From positions 979,060 to 1,043,059 of the forward strand of contig NZ_KI535295.1 of the NCBI RefSeq assembly GCF_000482325.1: a stretch of 64,000 nucleotides of DNA, read 5' to 3'. A program made the translations under genes and the position numbers. Origin of the DNA: Bacillus sp. UNC438CL73TsuS30. GTDB lineage: Bacteria > Bacillota > Bacilli > Bacillales > Cytobacillaceae. The notes beneath the pieces are model-generated. The model had not been told where the DNA came from. It worked only from the letters and a program-made list of their open reading frames with translations, and did not search any database. This document shows, piece by piece, positions 62,099 through 64,000 of the stretch (the first letter of the stretch is position 1; each line of letters begins with the position of its first letter).

Positions 62099-62769
62099 TA
62101 TTAGGTGCATTCCTCTGTTTCTTTTTTGGTCTATTATTTTTAGCTATAAAGTGGGAGGGTCATTATCTGGCAATGAGCTTCGCCATTTTACTTCTTTCCT
62201 TTGGTTTATTATTATTTCGATTTGAAAGACGAAAAGTGGAACCGAGGGAATTGGTGCTGCTTGCTGTCTTAGCCTCCATTGCGGCAGTAGGGAGAATTCC
62301 ATTTGCTTCGATACCAAGTGTACAACCAACGACATTTGTGATTATGATGTCAGGTTTTGTTTTCGGAGCCGAAAGCGGCTTTATCATCGGGGCGGTTGCG
62401 GCCCTCGCCTCTAACATGATTCTCGGTCAGGGACCATGGACACCCTGGCAGATGGCCGCCTGGGGCCTTGTCGGATTGACGGCCGGACTTTTCCGAAAAA
62501 CGAAGCTCATGAATTGGAATGGGGGAAGAGTTTTGTTCGGAGTGGTCTGGGGTTTTTTATTTGGCTGGATTATGAACCTATGGGGATTTCTTTCCTTTTC
62601 TCAATCGGGGACTACGATGACATGGAAGGCATTTCTTACTTATTTCGCCGGAAGTGCACTATTTGATTTCATGCATGCTGTGTCGAATGTTTTCTTTCTT
62701 CTTGTTTTTGGTACTGGTTGGGTAAAAATTTTAAGCAGATTTAAGCGGAAATATGGTCTTCTTGAATAA
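62077..62769 (+). CDS. ECF transporter S component, CbrT-like (putative cobalamin)
   Basis: A 230-residue membrane protein with about six helices. The stretch FGAESGFIIGAVAALASNM and the nearby GQGPWTPWQMAAWG are characteristic of CbrT-type cobalamin S subunits, as I recall them. It overlaps the ATPase gene by 22 bases and completes the transporter. The upstream cobalamin riboswitch is the main independent support for the ligand. Precursors such as cobinamide are an alternative. Confidence 0.85.
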   Translation: MRITKILVLGAFLCFFFGLLFLAIKWEGHYLAMSFAILLLSFGLLLFRFERRKVEPRELVLLAVLASIAAVGRIPFASIPSVQPTTFVIMMSGFVFGAESGFIIGAVAALASNMILGQGPWTPWQMAAWGLVGLTAGLFRKTKLMNWNGGRVLFGVVWGFLFGWIMNLWGFLSFSQSGTTMTWKAFLTYFAGSALFDFMHAVSNVFFLLVFGTGWVKILSRFKRKYGLLE

Positions 62770-62777
62770 AATCATTG

Positions 62778-62798
62778 GGCAAGCGGATTCCGCTTGCC
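62778..62798 (+). terminator. Hairpin between ECF S and PP-loop ATPase genes
   Basis: An 8-bp GC-rich stem (62778-62785 with 62791-62798) with a 5-base loop between convergent genes. Its T-run is weak. Confidence 0.6.
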
Positions 62799-62805
62799 TC
62801 TGTAT

Positions 62806-63495
62806 TTAATAAGGAATTAAATCGATAAAGTAAAAACAATTTTGATTCGTATGAGGGTCAGTTTTTTCCGTAATCTCATCGGAAAGTTTAAAGGCAACCG
62901 GTTTCGAGAATAATGGTCCGTCAAAAACAAAGGTATGAAATTCTCCATTTTCGCCGCAATGATCCACTCCCTGTGGAAGATCCTGTAAAAAACCCTCGTC
63001 GATTACTCTGCCTGTAAAAGATGAATCCAAGCGATTCCCATTAACACATGATACCACCGTTTTAAACCCGGAATCTAAAAATTCAGCAATTAACAGTTTA
63101 GAATCTTCCCCCCAAACCGGAAAGATTGCATTGAGGGAGTGGGCCTTCACCATTTTTTCACGGTAATCTTTAATATCCTGAAGGTGAATATCCCCAAACA
63201 TGATATCAGTGATTCCGTCCTTTACGATTTGTTGGAAGGCTTCCCCCATCCTTTGTTCATAGATTTTATTCGTCCGGTTCTCGGGAAGATACACTTTTCT
63301 AAGCGGCAGTCCTAGAGAAAAAGCTTGCTGCTCCAATAATCTCTCCCGGACGCCATGTGCATTTGTCCGATAATCTTCCTCAGAAATCGTTGTTAATAAC
63401 GAGTCAATCTCCCATTCGCCTGAACGAATTAAGCGATACAGAGCAAGTGTCGAATCTTTTCCACCACTATAAGATACTACAATTCTTTTTTTCAA
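62806..63495 (-). CDS. PP-loop ATP pyrophosphatase (Dph6/COG2102-like)
   Basis: A 229-residue protein with the PP-loop SGGKDS at 10-15 and a MFGDIHLQDIKDYREK segment. This fits the ATP_bind_4 family related to Dph6 (diphthamide synthetase). Bacteria do not make diphthamide, so the substrate is unknown. Because it lies between two cobalamin riboswitches and is convergent with the ECF operon, a role in corrinoid or nucleotide chemistry is an inference from position only. It is transcribed away from riboswitch 2. Confidence 0.82.
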   Translation of the reverse strand: MKKRIVVSYSGGKDSTLALYRLIRSGEWEIDSLLTTISEEDYRTNAHGVRERLLEQQAFSLGLPLRKVYLPENRTNKIYEQRMGEAFQQIVKDGITDIMFGDIHLQDIKDYREKMVKAHSLNAIFPVWGEDSKLLIAEFLDSGFKTVVSCVNGNRLDSSFTGRVIDEGFLQDLPQGVDHCGENGEFHTFVFDGPLFSKPVAFKLSDEITEKTDPHTNQNCFYFIDLIPY

Positions 63496-63621
63496 ACTAT
63501 TTCACCTCTTAACTTAGGATAATGGGAATCTAAGATGAAAACAATGGAGATTTTTCCAAAATTATATACAAACTATTTTTCTATACTATATAATGAATTT
63601 ATCATAAAAAATATAAAAAAG

Positions 63622-63826
63622 AATTAGGTGCTAAAATCTATTATAGATTTTAAGCTTAAAAGGGAAGTTGGTGCAAAACCAACGCGGTCCCGCCACTGTA
63701 AATGAGAGCAACCTATAAAATGTCACTGTCTTTTTGATGGGAAGGCATAGGAAGCGATGATCATGAGCCAGGAAACCTGCCTAATTTCGAAGTGCGCCAA
63801 AAACCTACGAGGATAGGGAGGTGTGG
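63622..63826 (+). promoter_or_regulatory. Cobalamin riboswitch 2
   Basis: Near-copy of riboswitch 1: GGGAAGTTGGTGCAAAACC, CGCGGTCCCGCCACTGTAAA, ATGAGCCAGGAAACCTGCC and CCTACGAGGATAGGG. Its 3' bases GGAGGTGT (63817-63824) can pair with ACATCTCC (63877-63884), the left arm of the following terminator. It controls the gene starting at 63975. Confidence 0.95.
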
Positions 63827-63876
63827 AAGGATAGACTCCTTTTACTTTACTAGAGTAATTGAATCTAATCAAACCT

Positions 63877-63907
63877 ACATCTCCATTTGATATGGAGATG
63901 TTTTTTG
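63877..63907 (+). terminator. Cobalamin riboswitch 2 terminator
   Basis: A perfect 10-bp stem (63877-63886 with 63892-63901), a 5-base loop and TTTTTTG. Same layout as at riboswitch 1. Confidence 0.9.
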
Positions 63908-63974
63908 TTTGGTGCAAAACTATATTTTTATTGATAAGAGAATCATCACAGACTTAAAAGCAGGAGGAAGAAAC

Positions 63975-64000
63975 ATGAAAAAATGGTATTCACTTTTGTT
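63975..64000 (+). CDS. Start of an exported protein, cut by the window edge
   Basis: ATG at 63975 follows AGGAGG by about seven bases. The eight residues that can be read (MKKWYSLL) look like the start of a signal peptide. Because it is behind a cobalamin riboswitch, it is probably another B12-uptake gene, perhaps a second DUF4430 protein or a BtuF-like lipoprotein. Confidence 0.6.

Overview
The window comes from a low-GC, endospore-forming Firmicute of the family Bacillaceae, close to Bacillus/Neobacillus. The evidence is two complete GerA-type germinant receptor operons, a CotA-type spore-coat laccase, an aa3 menaquinol oxidase (qox), FMN, Mn2+ and cobalamin riboswitches of Bacillus type, strong AGGAGG ribosome sites, and frequent GTG/TTG starts. 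No rRNA, tRNA, CRISPR array, transposase or phage gene was seen; the window reads as ordinary chromosome.

Layout. 1-3.5 kb: the tail of an unknown gene, then a DUF421 membrane protein and a GTP cyclohydrolase II / RibD / HAD phosphatase cluster that duplicates the early riboflavin steps but has no FMN riboswitch. 3.5-9 kb: CorA, then a gerA-gerB-gerC operon ending in a second DUF421 gene. 9-16 kb: a radical SAM/SPASM enzyme, a LysM-NlpC/P60 cell-wall hydrolase, a VTT membrane protein, small ORFs, a 52-bp tandem array of hairpins, an MFS exporter and small membrane proteins. 16-32.5 kb: a CotA-like laccase and two xanthine-dehydrogenase-family operons (Mo, FAD and 2Fe-2S subunits) on opposite strands, enclosing a second ger operon, a class B PBP and a Gln-rich small protein. 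32.7-42.8 kb: an M32 carboxypeptidase, an Mn2+ riboswitch with a TerC gene, then an envelope lipid cluster (two PAP2 phosphatases, YkoS-like, GT2, GtrA, two PssA-like enzymes) with a HipA-like kinase. 42.8-52.6 kb: qoxABCD behind a Rex-like operator, a HesB-fold protein with a His-rich motif, a Cof phosphatase, a cold shock protein, an HpaB-family hydroxylase, and a divergent EamA exporter/Lrp pair. 52.7-56.5 kb: an FMN riboswitch and ribD-ribE-ribBA-ribH. 56.6-64 kb: a cobalamin-riboswitch-controlled uptake locus.

The most interesting region is 56.6-64 kb. A cobalamin riboswitch precedes a secreted protein with two DUF4430 domains (the fold of the C-terminal domain of animal intrinsic factor/transcobalamin), an alpha/alpha prenyltransferase-like domain (the fold of their N-terminal domain) and an LPxTG-like wall anchor. 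A DUF4430 lipoprotein and a complete ECF transporter (T subunit, fused ATPases, CbrT-like S subunit) follow. I infer a Gram-positive relay that captures cobalamin at the wall, passes it to the membrane and imports it. A convergent PP-loop ATPase and a second cobalamin riboswitch with the start of another exported protein follow.

A second theme is duplication: two routes into riboflavin intermediates, two ger operons, two XDH-type operons, two PssA-like genes, two DUF421 genes and two cobalamin riboswitches. Protein identities rest on motif recognition by eye. No database search was run.
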